Positions 45,853 through 55,174 of a DNA stretch of 64,000 nt are shown one piece after another. The DNA lies in assembly GCF_947259545.1 (NCBI RefSeq), contig NZ_CAMYMK010000002.1, positions 682,001-746,000 of the forward strand. The letters run 5' to 3'. The notes below the pieces were generated by a model that did no database searches, had not been told where the DNA came from, and saw only the letters and a list, made by a program, of their open reading frames with translations. Every line of letters begins with the position of its first letter. Within the stretch, counting starts at the first letter, position 1. This stretch comes from an uncultured Marinobacter sp. (GTDB lineage: Bacteria; Pseudomonadota; Gammaproteobacteria; Pseudomonadales; Oleiphilaceae). Position numbers and translations under genes: made by a program.

Positions 45853-46754
45853 CCAATCAGAAACAGGCGATGTTGTACGGACTGGCGACGGTGCTGCTCT
45901 GGTCCACCGTCGCCACTGCGTTCAAACTGTCCCTGCGTGAGTTGTCTCCCGTGCAGATGTTGGTCATTGCCTGTGCGGCATCGGTCATCGTGATGGCGAC
46001 GATACTGGTGGTGCAGGGACGCTGGCACCTGGTTTTCTCACTGAGTCGCAAGCAGTATCTGCAGTCCATGGGGCTGGGGCTTATTAACCCTTGTCTCTAT
46101 TATTTTGTGCTGTTTGGCGCCTTCGATCGCCTGCCGGCGCAGGAAGCCCAGCCATTGAACTACACCTGGGCTCTGGTCCTGGCCTACATGTCCGTGCCTT
46201 TTCTGGGGCAGCGGCTGCGTCGCCTGGATATTGTAGCGGGCCTGATCTGTTACGCGGGAGTGGTGGTTATAGCCACCCGGGGGGATGTCCTGTCACTGAC
46301 ATTCTCTGATCCGGTCGGGGTCGGGCTGGCCATTGGGAGCACGCTGATCTGGGCGTCCTACTGGATCATCGCCACCCGCGATACCCGTGATCCGGTGGTG
46401 GGGCTGTTCCTGAACTTCCTCTGCGGGCTTCCCGTCATCGCCGTGATATGTGCGGTCACCGATGGTTTCGACATCGTGCCGGGGACCGCTGTTGCTGCGG
46501 CTGTTTATGTGGGTGTATTTGAAATGGGTATTGCCTTCGTGTTGTGGTCCTACGCCATGAAGAAGGCGGAAAATACATCACGGGTCAGTAACCTGATTTT
46601 TATTTCCCCGTTTCTGTCCCTGGTGTTTATTTCTCTGATATTGGGGGAGGTTATTCTGCCGTCGACCTATATTGGTCTGGTATTGATCGTGGCCGGGCTC
46701 TGGGTTCAGCAGCGCAAGGTCAGGGAGCGCGTTTCACAGGTGGAAAGTGCATGA
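45849..46754 (+). CDS. EamA/DMT-family transporter
   Basis: A 301-residue drug/metabolite transporter with ten predicted helices in two EamA halves ([22 protein letters not shown] near the start and [22 protein letters not shown] in the middle). Members export amino acids, nucleosides or other metabolites; the substrate is not predictable. It overlaps the regulator by 4 bp upstream and the GIY-YIG gene by 4 bp downstream, so the four genes may form one transcript with the kinase operon, though the relation may be only positional. Confidence 0.9.
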   Translation: MTNQKQAMLYGLATVLLWSTVATAFKLSLRELSPVQMLVIACAASVIVMATILVVQGRWHLVFSLSRKQYLQSMGLGLINPCLYYFVLFGAFDRLPAQEAQPLNYTWALVLAYMSVPFLGQRLRRLDIVAGLICYAGVVVIATRGDVLSLTFSDPVGVGLAIGSTLIWASYWIIATRDTRDPVVGLFLNFLCGLPVIAVICAVTDGFDIVPGTAVAAAVYVGVFEMGIAFVLWSYAMKKAENTSRVSNLIFISPFLSLVFISLILGEVILPSTYIGLVLIVAGLWVQQRKVRERVSQVESA

Positions 46755-47026
46755 GTTGTTGGTACGTCTATATGGTACGGACGGCCCGGGGGTCACTGTA
46801 TACCGGCATAACCACGAATGTGGATCGCCGGTTCTCTGAACATCAGGCCGGCAGCCCCAAAGGCGCAAGGAGCCTGCGAGGAAAAGGGCCGCTCGAACTG
46901 GTGTTCACTGCCGAGGTCCGCGACCGGAGTGTCGCATCCCGGCTGGAGTGGCAGCTCAAGCGGTGGCCCCGCACCCGCAAGGAAGCGTTGGTGCGGGGAG
47001 AGATTACTTTGCCCGGTGGCGATTGA
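46751..47026 (+). CDS. GIY-YIG domain protein (UPF0213 family)
   Basis: A 91-residue protein of the YhbQ/UPF0213 group with a GIY-YIG nuclease-like fold: WYVYMVRTARGSLYTGITTNVDRRFSEHQAG carries the motif's Tyr and Gly residues and the conserved Arg. A Glu (LEWQLKRWPR) and the helix at the end complete the fold. The biological role of small UPF0213 proteins is unclear; E. coli YhbQ has been linked to DNA repair. It overlaps the transporter gene by 4 bp and the convergent esterase by 23 bp. Confidence 0.9.
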   Translation: MSCWYVYMVRTARGSLYTGITTNVDRRFSEHQAGSPKGARSLRGKGPLELVFTAEVRDRSVASRLEWQLKRWPRTRKEALVRGEITLPGGD

Positions 47027-47897
47027 TGTGTGCCGCCGCGCCGGCCAGAGCATTGGTTGCGCGATCCAACTGGCCCGCATGGACATGAAATACATGCCAG
47101 AGGCTGTTATAGATCTCCAGTGTGGCTTCGCCGTGGTGCTGGTTAAACCGTTCTGACAACCGTTGGGCATCGTTCAAAAGAATTTCCTGGCTGCCAACCT
47201 GGATCAGTAGCGGGGGTAAGCCACTGAGGTCCCCATGGATAGGAGACATCAGGGGGTTGGTTCTGGGTTCCTTGCCAGCATAGAGTCTGGCTGCTTTCTC
47301 GATCCAGCGAGGCTGCAGGACTGGCTCACATTCCGGAGAATAAAGCTGCTGGTGCGTCAGGTCGACCCAGGGCGAGAACACCGTAAGGGAAGCGGGTAGC
47401 GGCCGTCCCTTGTCGCGGAGTCGCATGGCCAGTGCGATCGTCAGGCCACCTCCGGCGGAGTCGCCGGCAATGGCGATGGAGGCTGGGGCGTGCCCCTCCT
47501 TTAACAAACCTTCATAAGCGGATTCGGCGTCATCCAGGGCGGCGGGAAACGGGTGTTCCGGTGCCAGGCGGTAATCCGGTGCGATGATGGTGTGGCCACT
47601 GGACTTCGCGAGATGACCGGTAATCCCCCGGTGGGTGGAAGGCGATCCGATAATATAGCCACCACCGTGCAGGTAGAGCACAACGCCCGACTCGCCTGCT
47701 CCATGACGGGTGCGGATTGCCTTGATGCCACCAATGGTGACATTGTCAAACTTGCAGCCTCTGGGGGGAATAGAGCTGCGATAGGCCTGAGCAGTGACCG
47801 TGCGCTGGAGGGAGACCGGTACTGCTGGGTGCAGCAGGGGACGAACCATGCGGTTCATGGTCTGTCTTAAACTGGATTCGAGCAGATGTTGCAACAT
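47004..47897 (-). CDS. HSL-family alpha/beta hydrolase (esterase)
   Basis: A 297-residue esterase/lipase of the hormone-sensitive lipase family. The oxyanion-hole motif HGGG, the nucleophile elbow GDSAGG (Ser around 145) and a C-terminal Asp and His (NSLWHVFHVHAG) complete a catalytic triad. It lacks a signal peptide, so it is intracellular. The ATG at 47897 is preferred over an ATG at 47909 because GGAG precedes it at the proper spacing. Its 3' end overlaps the GIY-YIG gene by 23 bp. It acts on short-acyl esters by family knowledge; the natural substrate is not known. Confidence 0.88.
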   Translation of the reverse strand: MLQHLLESSLRQTMNRMVRPLLHPAVPVSLQRTVTAQAYRSSIPPRGCKFDNVTIGGIKAIRTRHGAGESGVVLYLHGGGYIIGSPSTHRGITGHLAKSSGHTIIAPDYRLAPEHPFPAALDDAESAYEGLLKEGHAPASIAIAGDSAGGGLTIALAMRLRDKGRPLPASLTVFSPWVDLTHQQLYSPECEPVLQPRWIEKAARLYAGKEPRTNPLMSPIHGDLSGLPPLLIQVGSQEILLNDAQRLSERFNQHHGEATLEIYNSLWHVFHVHAGQLDRATNALAGAAAHINRHRAK

Positions 47898-48032
47898 GGG
47901 TTTCTCCATGGAAATGTTCCGGTTCTGTCCGTGATGATACGGCGGTGTGCTAACCTAATGGCGGAAGCTGAAGCGAGCAAGGGGCGTCAGGGCCATCTTG
48001 AATCACCTTAAATGACAAGCGTGTAACTCTAC

Positions 48033-49052
48033 GTGTACTGGAAAACAGATACCATAGAAATTCCGGACTGGAATCGCAGTTCATTACTGGACCGGCTTAC
48101 GCCGTTTGATCCGTCTGCCCCCCGGCAACTGGGGGAAGAGATGGTAGCGTATTGCCGTTATTATGGCCTGGATCTCTGGGTGGAACATCCCGAGGTAAGC
48201 TACCATCAGGGGTATGTGAGTGCCGGACGGCATCAGGTCATGGTGCATTACTTTCGGTCACCGGAAAGTGCCGGATCGAAGGGCACAGTATTTATCCTTC
48301 ATGGGTACTTTGACCATGTGGGTTTATACAGCCAGTTGATTGACCGTTGCCTGGGGGCAGGGTTTGACGTGCTGTCCTATGATCAGCCGGGCCACGGTCT
48401 GTCCAGTGGCACACCGGCGGCTATCGGCAGCTTTCTGGAATACCAGGCGGTGCTATCCGAGGTGATGGCCCGGATGAAAGGTAAGGTGAGGGGGCCCTGG
48501 TATGCGGTTGGGCAGAGCACCGGAGGGGCTATCCTGATCGATTACCTGTTGTCGAATCAGCACGATCAGCAGACATCGGATTTTCGTCAGGTTGTGTTAT
48601 TGGCGCCATTGATCAGGCCCATGGGTTGGCTTGGCGCAAAGGTTCTGCACAGCCTTGCCAGACCCTTCCTGACACGGTGGCGTCGGGTGTTTGCGGAGAA
48701 CAGCGGTAACACGCGGTTCCTGCGATTCCTGAAGGAACACGATCCGCTCCAGGCGCGGGCGGTTCATGTCGACTGGGTATCGGCTCTGCGGAGTTGGGTG
48801 CCCCACATTGAGTCTGCCAGGCCGGTAAACTTTCCGGTCACGGTGGTTCAGGGTGAAAAGGACCTGACCGTCGATTGGCAGCACAATTTGCGGATCATCC
48901 GTAATAAATTCTCCTCAGTGGAGGAACTTCGTATTCCGGATGGTCGTCATCATTTGGTGAACGAAGCACAGGATCTGCAATCGACGGTATTCAATACCAT
49001 TATTGATACCTTCACAAACGACCGGGCGGGTACTCTGTCAGAGGCCTGCTAG
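48033..49052 (+). CDS. alpha/beta hydrolase, lysophospholipase/monoglyceride lipase-like
   Basis: A 339-residue hydrolase. Residues near 85-100 hold the HG oxyanion region (FILHGYFDHVGLY), with the YDQPGHGLSSG motif typical of monoglyceride lipases, the nucleophile elbow GQSTGG near residue 160, and late Asp and His (GEKDLTVDW, GRHHLVNE). No signal peptide is clear. The start is GTG at 48033 with no good Shine-Dalgarno, so a downstream or unusual start is possible. The gene is followed 24 bp later by an OmpA-type lipoprotein gene. Confidence 0.85.
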   Translation: MYWKTDTIEIPDWNRSSLLDRLTPFDPSAPRQLGEEMVAYCRYYGLDLWVEHPEVSYHQGYVSAGRHQVMVHYFRSPESAGSKGTVFILHGYFDHVGLYSQLIDRCLGAGFDVLSYDQPGHGLSSGTPAAIGSFLEYQAVLSEVMARMKGKVRGPWYAVGQSTGGAILIDYLLSNQHDQQTSDFRQVVLLAPLIRPMGWLGAKVLHSLARPFLTRWRRVFAENSGNTRFLRFLKEHDPLQARAVHVDWVSALRSWVPHIESARPVNFPVTVVQGEKDLTVDWQHNLRIIRNKFSSVEELRIPDGRHHLVNEAQDLQSTVFNTIIDTFTNDRAGTLSEAC

Positions 49053-49076
49053 GGATAAAAAAGCCAGGAGTAAGCT

Positions 49077-49733
49077 GTGAAAAAGACTATTCTCGCATTT
49101 GCGGTTGCCACCGTTGGTTTGGGTGGCTGTATGACCTATGACCCGTATACCGGGGAAGAGAAAACTTCCAGTGCCACCAAGGGAAGTATCATCGGCGCTA
49201 TCGGTGGTGCCGCTGTGGGCGCTGCGACTTCAAGCAGCAGCGACCGTGGCAAGGGTGCGTTGATCGGTGCCGCCAGTGGTGCCGCCGTTGGTGGTGGTAT
49301 CGGTTATTACATGGACAAGCAGGAAGCTGAGCTTCGCCGCAAACTGGAAGGTTCGGGCGTACGGGTTGTGCGTAACGGTGATGAGATTGAGCTGGTCATG
49401 CCGGGCAACATTACCTTCGATACCGATCAGTCCACGATCAAACCCTCCTTCAGCAACACCCTGGAGTCCGTTGGCCTGGTACTGAAGGAGTTCGACAAGA
49501 CGATCATCCAGATCGATGGCCACACTGACAGCACTGGTTCCCAGAACTACAACCAGCTGCTGAGTGAGCGCCGTGCCGGTTCGGTACGGGACTTCCTGCT
49601 CAATCAGGGTATTGAACCCAAGCGTACCCGGGCTGTAGGTTATGGCCCGCGTTATCCGATCGCATCCAATGACACGGCTGCCGGACGGGAGCAGAACCGT
49701 CGGGTTGAGCTGACATTGGTGCCGATGCAGTAA
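49077..49733 (+). CDS. OmpA-family lipoprotein with glycine zipper
   Basis: A 218-residue lipoprotein. The signal peptide ends in LGGC with the lipidated Cys near residue 18. A glycine-zipper region (GSIIGAIGGAAVGAATSSS and GALIGAASGAAVGGGIGYYMD) is followed by a C-terminal OmpA domain (FDTDQSTIKPSF, DGHTDSTGSQNYNQ and the peptidoglycan-binding REQNRRVEL). It resembles YfiB/YiaD-like lipoproteins that bind peptidoglycan. The start is GTG with CCAGGAG seven bases upstream. A terminator follows. Confidence 0.92.
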   Translation: MKKTILAFAVATVGLGGCMTYDPYTGEEKTSSATKGSIIGAIGGAAVGAATSSSSDRGKGALIGAASGAAVGGGIGYYMDKQEAELRRKLEGSGVRVVRNGDEIELVMPGNITFDTDQSTIKPSFSNTLESVGLVLKEFDKTIIQIDGHTDSTGSQNYNQLLSERRAGSVRDFLLNQGIEPKRTRAVGYGPRYPIASNDTAAGREQNRRVELTLVPMQ

Positions 49734-49750
49734 GAGCTGTTTCTGGCAGC

Positions 49751-49787
49751 AAAAGCCCCGGTCTCGTGAGACGCCGGGGCTTTTTTT
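49751..49787 (+). terminator. intrinsic terminator
   Basis: AAAAGCCCCGG (49751-49761) pairs with CCGGGGCTTTT (49774-49784), with a further small stem in the loop, followed by a T tract. It is shared by the convergent OmpA lipoprotein and coiled-coil genes. Confidence 0.9.
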
Positions 49788-49790
49788 CAC

Positions 49791-50075
49791 CTAGTTGGTG
49801 TTGCTGGGGAGCCACTCATCAATGCGGTCTTTGAGGTCCTGAAGCCGGTCTTCGCCGGAATCCCTTACCTCGCCCAGTTTTTTTCGGGCATCCTCGATCC
49901 GGTCCTCCAGTTTCTGCACTTTCTCGGAAAACTCTTTCTGAATTTCGGCTTCAGCCTGGTCGTCTTTGGCTTTTGCCATTTTGTGTTCAGCGTCTGCCCT
50001 GAGACTGTCGATCTGCTTGCTCCAGCGTTCAGTCTGGGTTTCCAGCTTGGTCAGCAGGGAATCCTTCAGTGACAT
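49791..50075 (-). CDS. coiled-coil hypothetical protein
   Basis: A 94-residue cytosolic protein that is nearly all charged helix, with heptad-like spacing of Leu and Ile (KLETQTERWSKQIDSLRAD and KVQKLEDRIEDARKKLGEVRD), so it should form a coiled coil. It resembles small helical stress-type proteins of gammaproteobacteria, but I cannot assign a family. GGAGAA precedes the ATG. Single gene, ending at the shared terminator. Confidence 0.85.
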   Translation of the reverse strand: MSLKDSLLTKLETQTERWSKQIDSLRADAEHKMAKAKDDQAEAEIQKEFSEKVQKLEDRIEDARKKLGEVRDSGEDRLQDLKDRIDEWLPSNTN

Positions 50076-50242
50076 AGTCTTCTCCTGTTATGAGGTAAGC
50101 GTGCAAATGGAACAAACCCTCTCCCTATTAACCATGGACGTTATTGGCAGTTTCTCAAGTGCAAATCAGAACCCCGGCCGTTAAATAACGGTAACTTGTG
50201 CACACTTTGGCCTTCGCAGCCATGTTGGGGGAGGTGCTAGTT

Positions 50243-50257
50243 GTGACAGATTGTCAC
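50243..50257. promoter_or_regulatory. inverted repeat upstream of the subtilase gene
   Basis: GTGACA and TGTCAC form perfect 6-bp arms separated by GAT, 40 bp before the protease start. It may be an operator; the regulator is unknown. Confidence 0.25.
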
Positions 50258-50296
50258 GCTCGAACGCCTGAAAAACCAAAAAAAAGGACGAGCACT

Positions 50297-51586
50297 ATGA
50301 TCAACAGAATGTTTCCCGCCGTTTGTTTCGGTGTGGCCCTGGCCGTTTCCGCTCCAGTGCTCCATGGTGGTCTTCTAGGAGGCACCAGCAGCACTGACGA
50401 AACCACCCAGCAGGAGTTGCAACCCGGTGATGTACTGCCCGGGCGTTATATCCTGACACTGGATCCACAGTTGCCCGACTTGCTCGGATTGCCTGACTTA
50501 CAAGCAGGGGTTGAGTCCTTGCTGGTGGCTGTGGGTGGTGGCGACATCGTTCATCTTTACAGCACCGCACTGACTGGTGCTGCCGTTGAGTTGACCGAGG
50601 GGCAGGCTGAGCTGCTGTCATCCCTGCCGGGTGTGCTGGCTGTCGAGCCGGATCGCATGGTTGCCGCCAATGCGGAAGTTCAACAGGGTGCAACCTGGGG
50701 GCTGGACCGCATTGATCAGCAGTTTTTACCTCTGGATGAGTTGTACAGTTATCCAGCTTCCGCCGGGGCGGGTGCCAACGTTTACATCATTGATACGGGG
50801 CTGCGGGACAGTCATGTGGAATTCTCCGGTCGTGTCATTGAGGGACGCAACTTCGCTGTAAACGACACCGGGCTGCTGGGTCTTGGCGGACTGCCCCTGG
50901 TCGGATCTTTGTTGAATGTTGGAGGCGAAACCGACCCCGAAGATACAACCGATTGCAATGGTCATGGTACGCACGTCGCCAGTACGGCTGTGGGTAGCGA
51001 ATATGGTGTTGCAAAAGCTGCCTCGGTGGCTGCGGTGCGGGTGCTGGACTGTTCCGGTTCCGGTTCGAATGCTGACGTGATTGCCGGTGTGGACTGGGTC
51101 GCTGAAAACCATCAGGCGCCGGCGGTTGCCAATATGTCACTGGGCGGTGGAGATTCAGACGCACTGGACTTTGCAGTGAAGGGAGCGATTCAGAAAGGCG
51201 TTACTTTTGTGGTTGCCGCTGGTAACAGCGATGCCGATGCCTGCTCCGGTTCTCCCAACCGTGTGGCCGAGGCCATTACCGTGGGCAGTACCACACGCGA
51301 CGATCAGCGTTCGTCCTTCTCCAACCATGGTGACTGTGTAGACCTGTTTGCGCCCGGATCCGATATCACTGCGGCCTGGTATCAGACCGACACTGAAACC
51401 AACACCATCAGCGGTACTTCGATGGCTTCGCCCCATGTGGCCGGTGCCGCGGCCCTGGTTCTGGGTGATCAGAGCGGTTTGAGTCCCGACCAGGTGGGTG
51501 CCGCCATTCTGGAGATGGCGACGGCGAATGTTCTGAGTGGTATCAAGGCAGGTTCGCCGAACCTGTTGCTGCGCGCGCCTCAATAA
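50297..51586 (+). CDS. secreted S8 family serine protease (subtilase)
   Basis: A 429-residue exported protease. A Sec signal peptide (about 1-24, ending near HGG) precedes an I9-type inhibitory propeptide ([20 protein letters not shown]-like, [16 protein letters not shown]). The catalytic domain has the triad motifs [11 protein letters not shown] (Asp), NGHGTHVAS (His) and [12 protein letters not shown] (Ser), plus the oxyanion Asn in AAGNSDAD. It resembles proteinase K-type subtilases with a disulfide-rich core (DTTDCNG, VLDCSG, DACSG, GDCVD). The ATG at 50297 (MINRMF) has AAGGACGAG upstream. It would be secreted for nutrient acquisition. Confidence 0.93.
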   Translation: MINRMFPAVCFGVALAVSAPVLHGGLLGGTSSTDETTQQELQPGDVLPGRYILTLDPQLPDLLGLPDLQAGVESLLVAVGGGDIVHLYSTALTGAAVELTEGQAELLSSLPGVLAVEPDRMVAANAEVQQGATWGLDRIDQQFLPLDELYSYPASAGAGANVYIIDTGLRDSHVEFSGRVIEGRNFAVNDTGLLGLGGLPLVGSLLNVGGETDPEDTTDCNGHGTHVASTAVGSEYGVAKAASVAAVRVLDCSGSGSNADVIAGVDWVAENHQAPAVANMSLGGGDSDALDFAVKGAIQKGVTFVVAAGNSDADACSGSPNRVAEAITVGSTTRDDQRSSFSNHGDCVDLFAPGSDITAAWYQTDTETNTISGTSMASPHVAGAAALVLGDQSGLSPDQVGAAILEMATANVLSGIKAGSPNLLLRAPQ

Positions 51587-51603
51587 CGTCGCCGCAGGCA
51601 GAA

Positions 51604-51637
51604 TAAAAAACGGGAGCCCGAGGCTCCCGTTTTTTTT
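51604..51637. terminator. bidirectional intrinsic terminator
   Basis: ACGGGAGCC (51610-51618) and GGCTCCCGT (51622-51630) flank a CGA loop, with an A tract on the left and a T tract on the right. It lies between the convergent subtilase and serA genes. Confidence 0.9.
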
Positions 51638-51661
51638 GGACTATCCGTCGATCTGATTTGA

Positions 51662-52891
51662 TCAGAACAGAACGCGGCAGCGAATGGTGCCTTTGACGTG
51701 GAGCAGTTTTTCCAGCGCCAGCTCGCCATACTCCTTGTCTACGTCGATAACGACGTAGCCAATGTCTTCCTTTGTTTGCAGATACTGGCCGCAAATGTTG
51801 ATGCCATTCTCCGAAAACACCTGGTTGATCTCTGACATCACTCCCGGCACGTTCTCGTGAATATGCAGCAGGCGATGCTGGTTCGGGTGCGAGGGCAGCG
51901 CCACTTCCGGGAAGTTCACGGAAGACACAGAGGTGCCGTTGTCACTGTACATGGCCAGCTTTTCCGCCACTTCACGACCGATGTTCTCCTGGGCCTCGAT
52001 GGTTGAACCGCCGACGTGCGGGGTCAGGATCGCATTATCGAACTCCCGCAACGGGGAAATGAATTCCTCGTCGTTGGATTTTGGCTCAACCGGGAAGACG
52101 TCGATCGCTGCGCCCAGCAGTTTGCCACTTCTCAGGGCATCCGCCAGAGCGTCGATATCCACGACGGTACCGCGGGAGGCGTTCATCAGGATGGAGCCGG
52201 GCTTCATCTGAGCGAACTGTTCGGCCTTGAACATGTACTTGGTGGACGGGGTTTCCGGCACGTGCAGGCTCACTACATCCGAAATGTTCAGCAGTTCCTG
52301 CAGGGTACCCACCTGGGTGGCGTTACCGATCGGCAGCTTGGAGACTACATCGTAGAAGTACACGTCCATGCCCAGGCCTTCCGCCAGAACACTGAACTGG
52401 GTGCCGATGTTGCCATAGCCGATGATGCCCAGCTTCTTGCCGCGAATCTCGTAGCTGTTCTTGGCGGACTTCAGCCATTCACCGCGATGGGCCTTCGCGC
52501 TTTTCTCGGGAACGCCGCGCAGCAGCAGGATGGCCTGAGCCAGAACCAGCTCGGCCACGCTGCGGGTGTTGGAGAAGGGGGCGTTGAATACGGCGATACC
52601 CCGGCGGGTAGCCGCCTGCAGGTTCACCTGATTTGTGCCAATACAGAAACAACCCACTGCCACCAGTTTCTGGGCGGCATCAAATACTTTCTCGGTCAGC
52701 TGGGTGCGCGAGCGAATCCCGACGAAGTGCGCGTCGGCAATCTTCTCAATCAGGTCTTCCTCGGCCAGCGAGTGAGTCAGGTACTCGATGTTGGTGTAGC
52801 CTGCGGCATTCAGGGTATCAATGGCAGATTGATGCACGCCTTCCAGCAGCAGGATCCGGATTTTGCTCTTTTCGAGAGACGTATTTGACAT
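51662..52891 (-). CDS. serA: D-3-phosphoglycerate dehydrogenase
   Basis: The first enzyme of serine synthesis, 409 residues. It has the substrate domain, the NAD Rossmann motif (GYGNIGTQF near 160), catalytic Arg (NASRGTVVD), Glu (FPVEPKSNDEEF) and His (LTPHVGGSTIEAQ) regions, and a C-terminal ACT domain (about 335-409) for serine feedback inhibition. This is the short E. coli-type SerA (410 residues). It starts at 52891 with GGAAG upstream; the reading frame stays open far upstream through the divergent gene but lacks any support there. The enzyme may also make D-2-hydroxyglutarate, which would explain the divergent neighbour. Confidence 0.96.
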   Translation of the reverse strand: MSNTSLEKSKIRILLLEGVHQSAIDTLNAAGYTNIEYLTHSLAEEDLIEKIADAHFVGIRSRTQLTEKVFDAAQKLVAVGCFCIGTNQVNLQAATRRGIAVFNAPFSNTRSVAELVLAQAILLLRGVPEKSAKAHRGEWLKSAKNSYEIRGKKLGIIGYGNIGTQFSVLAEGLGMDVYFYDVVSKLPIGNATQVGTLQELLNISDVVSLHVPETPSTKYMFKAEQFAQMKPGSILMNASRGTVVDIDALADALRSGKLLGAAIDVFPVEPKSNDEEFISPLREFDNAILTPHVGGSTIEAQENIGREVAEKLAMYSDNGTSVSSVNFPEVALPSHPNQHRLLHIHENVPGVMSEINQVFSENGINICGQYLQTKEDIGYVVIDVDKEYGELALEKLLHVKGTIRCRVLF

Positions 52892-53080
52892 GGGCTTGCT
52901 TCCGAACCTTTCGTCACGTGAAATGACCTGGAGCCAGGATCGTCGGGCTGGCTCACAGAACAGGGGCGGTATGATACCATAAACGCAGATTTTCACAGCG
53001 CGTCGGATTGCCTGAATCAATTGCCCCGTGATTCGCTGAATGCAGGCCCGCCGTCCAACCCTTACGAGACTGATAGCTTC

Positions 53081-54484
53081 ATGAATTCCGAACAGATTAT
53101 CGCTTCGCTGAGAGAGCTGATTGCCGCAGGGGATGCCCCCGGTAAAGTGCTGACCGATCCGGCAGACCTGGAAAACTACGGCAAGGACTGGACCAAAATT
53201 TATCCCCCGAAGCCTCTGGCCATTGTGCTGCCGAAGACAACGGAGCAGGTGCAGGCACTGGTGAAGTTCGCCAATGAGAACCAGGTGGCACTGGTGCCCT
53301 CTGGTGGTCGTACCGGCCTGAGTGCGGGCGCGGTTGCCGCCAACGGTGAAGTGGTGGTGGCGTTCGATAACATGAACCAGATCCTGGATTTCAGTGCCAG
53401 TGACCGCACCGTGCGTTGTCAGGCGGGTGTGGTGACCGAGCAGTTGCAGACATTCGCGGAAGACAATGGCCTGTATTACCCGGTGGACTTCGCCTCTGCC
53501 GGCTCCAGCCAGCTGGGCGGCAACCTGTCCACCAATGCCGGCGGCATCAAGGTGATCCGCTACGGCATGAGCCGTGACTGGGTAGCCGGCCTCAAGGTCG
53601 TGACCGGCAAGGGCGATATCTTGGACCTGAACAAGGACCTGGAAAAGAACAACACCGGTTACGACCTGCGTCATCTGTTTATTGGTGCCGAGGGCACGCT
53701 GGGCTTTATCACTGAAGCCACCATGAAGCTGTCCCGCAAACCGGACAACCTGACCGTGCTGGTGCTGGGTCTCAATGACCTGACCAACACCATGGACGTG
53801 CTGCAGACGTTCCAGAAGCAGATCGACCTGACCGCCTACGAGTTCTTCTCCCATGAAGCCATGGGGCACGTGCTGGCCCACGGTCAGGTGCAGGCACCGT
53901 TCGAAACCGAGGCTCCGTATTACGCCTTGCTGGAGTTCGAAGCGGTGTCCGATCAGGTGATGGATGACGCCATGACCCTGTTCGAGCAGTGCGTGGAGAA
54001 TGGCTGGGTACTGGACGGCGTGATCAGCCAGAGTGAAACCCAGGCCAACAATCTTTGGCAGTTGCGGGAGCGGATCTCCGAATCCATCGCGCCGCGCACG
54101 CCCTACAAGAACGACATTTCCGTGGTGGTATCCAGGGTGCCTGGCTTCCTGCAGGAAATCGACGCCGTGGTGAACGAGTATTACCCGGACTTCGAAATCA
54201 TCTGGTTCGGCCACATTGGAGACGGCAACCTGCACCTGAACATCCTCAAGCCGGAAGACATGGCGAAAGAGGACTTCTTCGAGAAGTGCCAGCAGGTCAA
54301 CAAGTGGGTGTTCGAGATTGTCGAGCGGTACCAGGGCAGTGTCTCCGCCGAACACGGCGTGGGCATGACCAAGAAGCCCTATCTGCATTACACCCGCAGT
54401 GAAGCGGAGATCGCCTACCTGAGGGGTATCAAACAGGTTTTCGATCCCAACGGCATCATCAACCCGGGCAAGATTTTCGACTGA
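53081..54484 (+). CDS. FAD-linked D-2-hydroxyglutarate dehydrogenase
   Basis: A 467-residue FAD-dependent oxidase of the GlcD/D2HGDH family. It has the FAD-binding type 4 domain (VPSGGRTGLSAGAV, QLGGNLSTNAGGIKVIRYG) and the C-terminal FAD-oxidase cap domain (IWFGHIGDGNLHLNIL, SAEHGVGMTKKPYL) with the metal-ligand histidines. It is divergent from serA. In Pseudomonas stutzeri a D2HGDH is known to relieve the D-2-hydroxyglutarate made by SerA and so drive serine synthesis, and this arrangement matches. D-lactate dehydrogenase activity is an alternative. It ends one base before a sirtuin gene. Confidence 0.9.
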   Translation: MNSEQIIASLRELIAAGDAPGKVLTDPADLENYGKDWTKIYPPKPLAIVLPKTTEQVQALVKFANENQVALVPSGGRTGLSAGAVAANGEVVVAFDNMNQILDFSASDRTVRCQAGVVTEQLQTFAEDNGLYYPVDFASAGSSQLGGNLSTNAGGIKVIRYGMSRDWVAGLKVVTGKGDILDLNKDLEKNNTGYDLRHLFIGAEGTLGFITEATMKLSRKPDNLTVLVLGLNDLTNTMDVLQTFQKQIDLTAYEFFSHEAMGHVLAHGQVQAPFETEAPYYALLEFEAVSDQVMDDAMTLFEQCVENGWVLDGVISQSETQANNLWQLRERISESIAPRTPYKNDISVVVSRVPGFLQEIDAVVNEYYPDFEIIWFGHIGDGNLHLNILKPEDMAKEDFFEKCQQVNKWVFEIVERYQGSVSAEHGVGMTKKPYLHYTRSEAEIAYLRGIKQVFDPNGIINPGKIFD

Positions 54485-55161
54485 TGCAGGATCACATCGT
54501 CGTACTGACAGGCGCTGGCATCAGCGCCGAAAGCGGACTCTCCACCTTCCGTGACAACGGCGGGCTGTGGGAACAGCACAGTGTCTACGATGTGGCCACC
54601 CCCGAAGCCTTTGAGCGCAACCAGGAACTGGTGCTGAGGTTCTACAACGAACGCCGGCGCCAGCTTCAGTCCGCCCGCCCCAATCAGGCTCACCGCCTGC
54701 TGGCGGAACTGGAACAGCGCTATCGCGTTACCGTGGTCACCCAGAACGTGGACGACCTTCACGAACGTGGCGGCTCCTCCAGCGTGATCCACCTGCACGG
54801 TGAATTAACCAAGGCCCGCAGTTCCCGCTTTCCCGAACTGGTGTATGACATCGGTTACCGGGATATCGCCCCGGGTGATACCTGTGACCACGGCGCCCAG
54901 CTCAGACCCCATATCGTCTGGTTCGGCGAGGAAGTGCCGATGCTGGAGAAGGCAGCGGAGGTTGTCCGCACCGCCGATCACCTGCTGATCGTCGGCACCT
55001 CCCTACAAGTCTATCCCGCCGCCGGGCTGGTCTATGAAGTTGACTTCGACGTGCCCATTACGGTGATTGATCCGGGAGAGCCAGCCTCTGTTTCACGAGC
55101 CAGGATTATCCGTAAGAGTGCGTCTGACGGAGTGACGGAGTGGATTAATAGCCTCAGTTAA
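54484..55161 (+). CDS. cobB: Sir2-family NAD-dependent deacylase, class III, lacking zinc cysteines
   Basis: A 225-residue sirtuin. The NAD motif is GAGISAESGLSTFRDNGGLW (near 9-29), the TQNVDDLHERGG motif precedes the catalytic His105 (HLHG), and Tyr54 and Arg57 (FYNERR) give the Y-x-x-R signature of class III desuccinylases/demalonylases. The usual zinc-binding tetrad of two CxxC motifs is missing: the module reads KARSSRFPELVYDIGY and holds one cysteine (Cys134). Such zincless forms occur in some gammaproteobacteria. The ATG overlaps the preceding stop by one base (TGATG), so it is cotranscribed with the D2HGDH gene. Confidence 0.9.
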   Translation: MQDHIVVLTGAGISAESGLSTFRDNGGLWEQHSVYDVATPEAFERNQELVLRFYNERRRQLQSARPNQAHRLLAELEQRYRVTVVTQNVDDLHERGGSSSVIHLHGELTKARSSRFPELVYDIGYRDIAPGDTCDHGAQLRPHIVWFGEEVPMLEKAAEVVRTADHLLIVGTSLQVYPAAGLVYEVDFDVPITVIDPGEPASVSRARIIRKSASDGVTEWINSLS

Positions 55162-55174
55162 CTCAATGCCCGGT

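Noticed and set aside
52892..54388. N-terminal extension of serA to about 908 residues
   Set aside because: The extra part is antisense to the D2HGDH gene; SerA has its full normal length from 52891 with a proper ribosome site.
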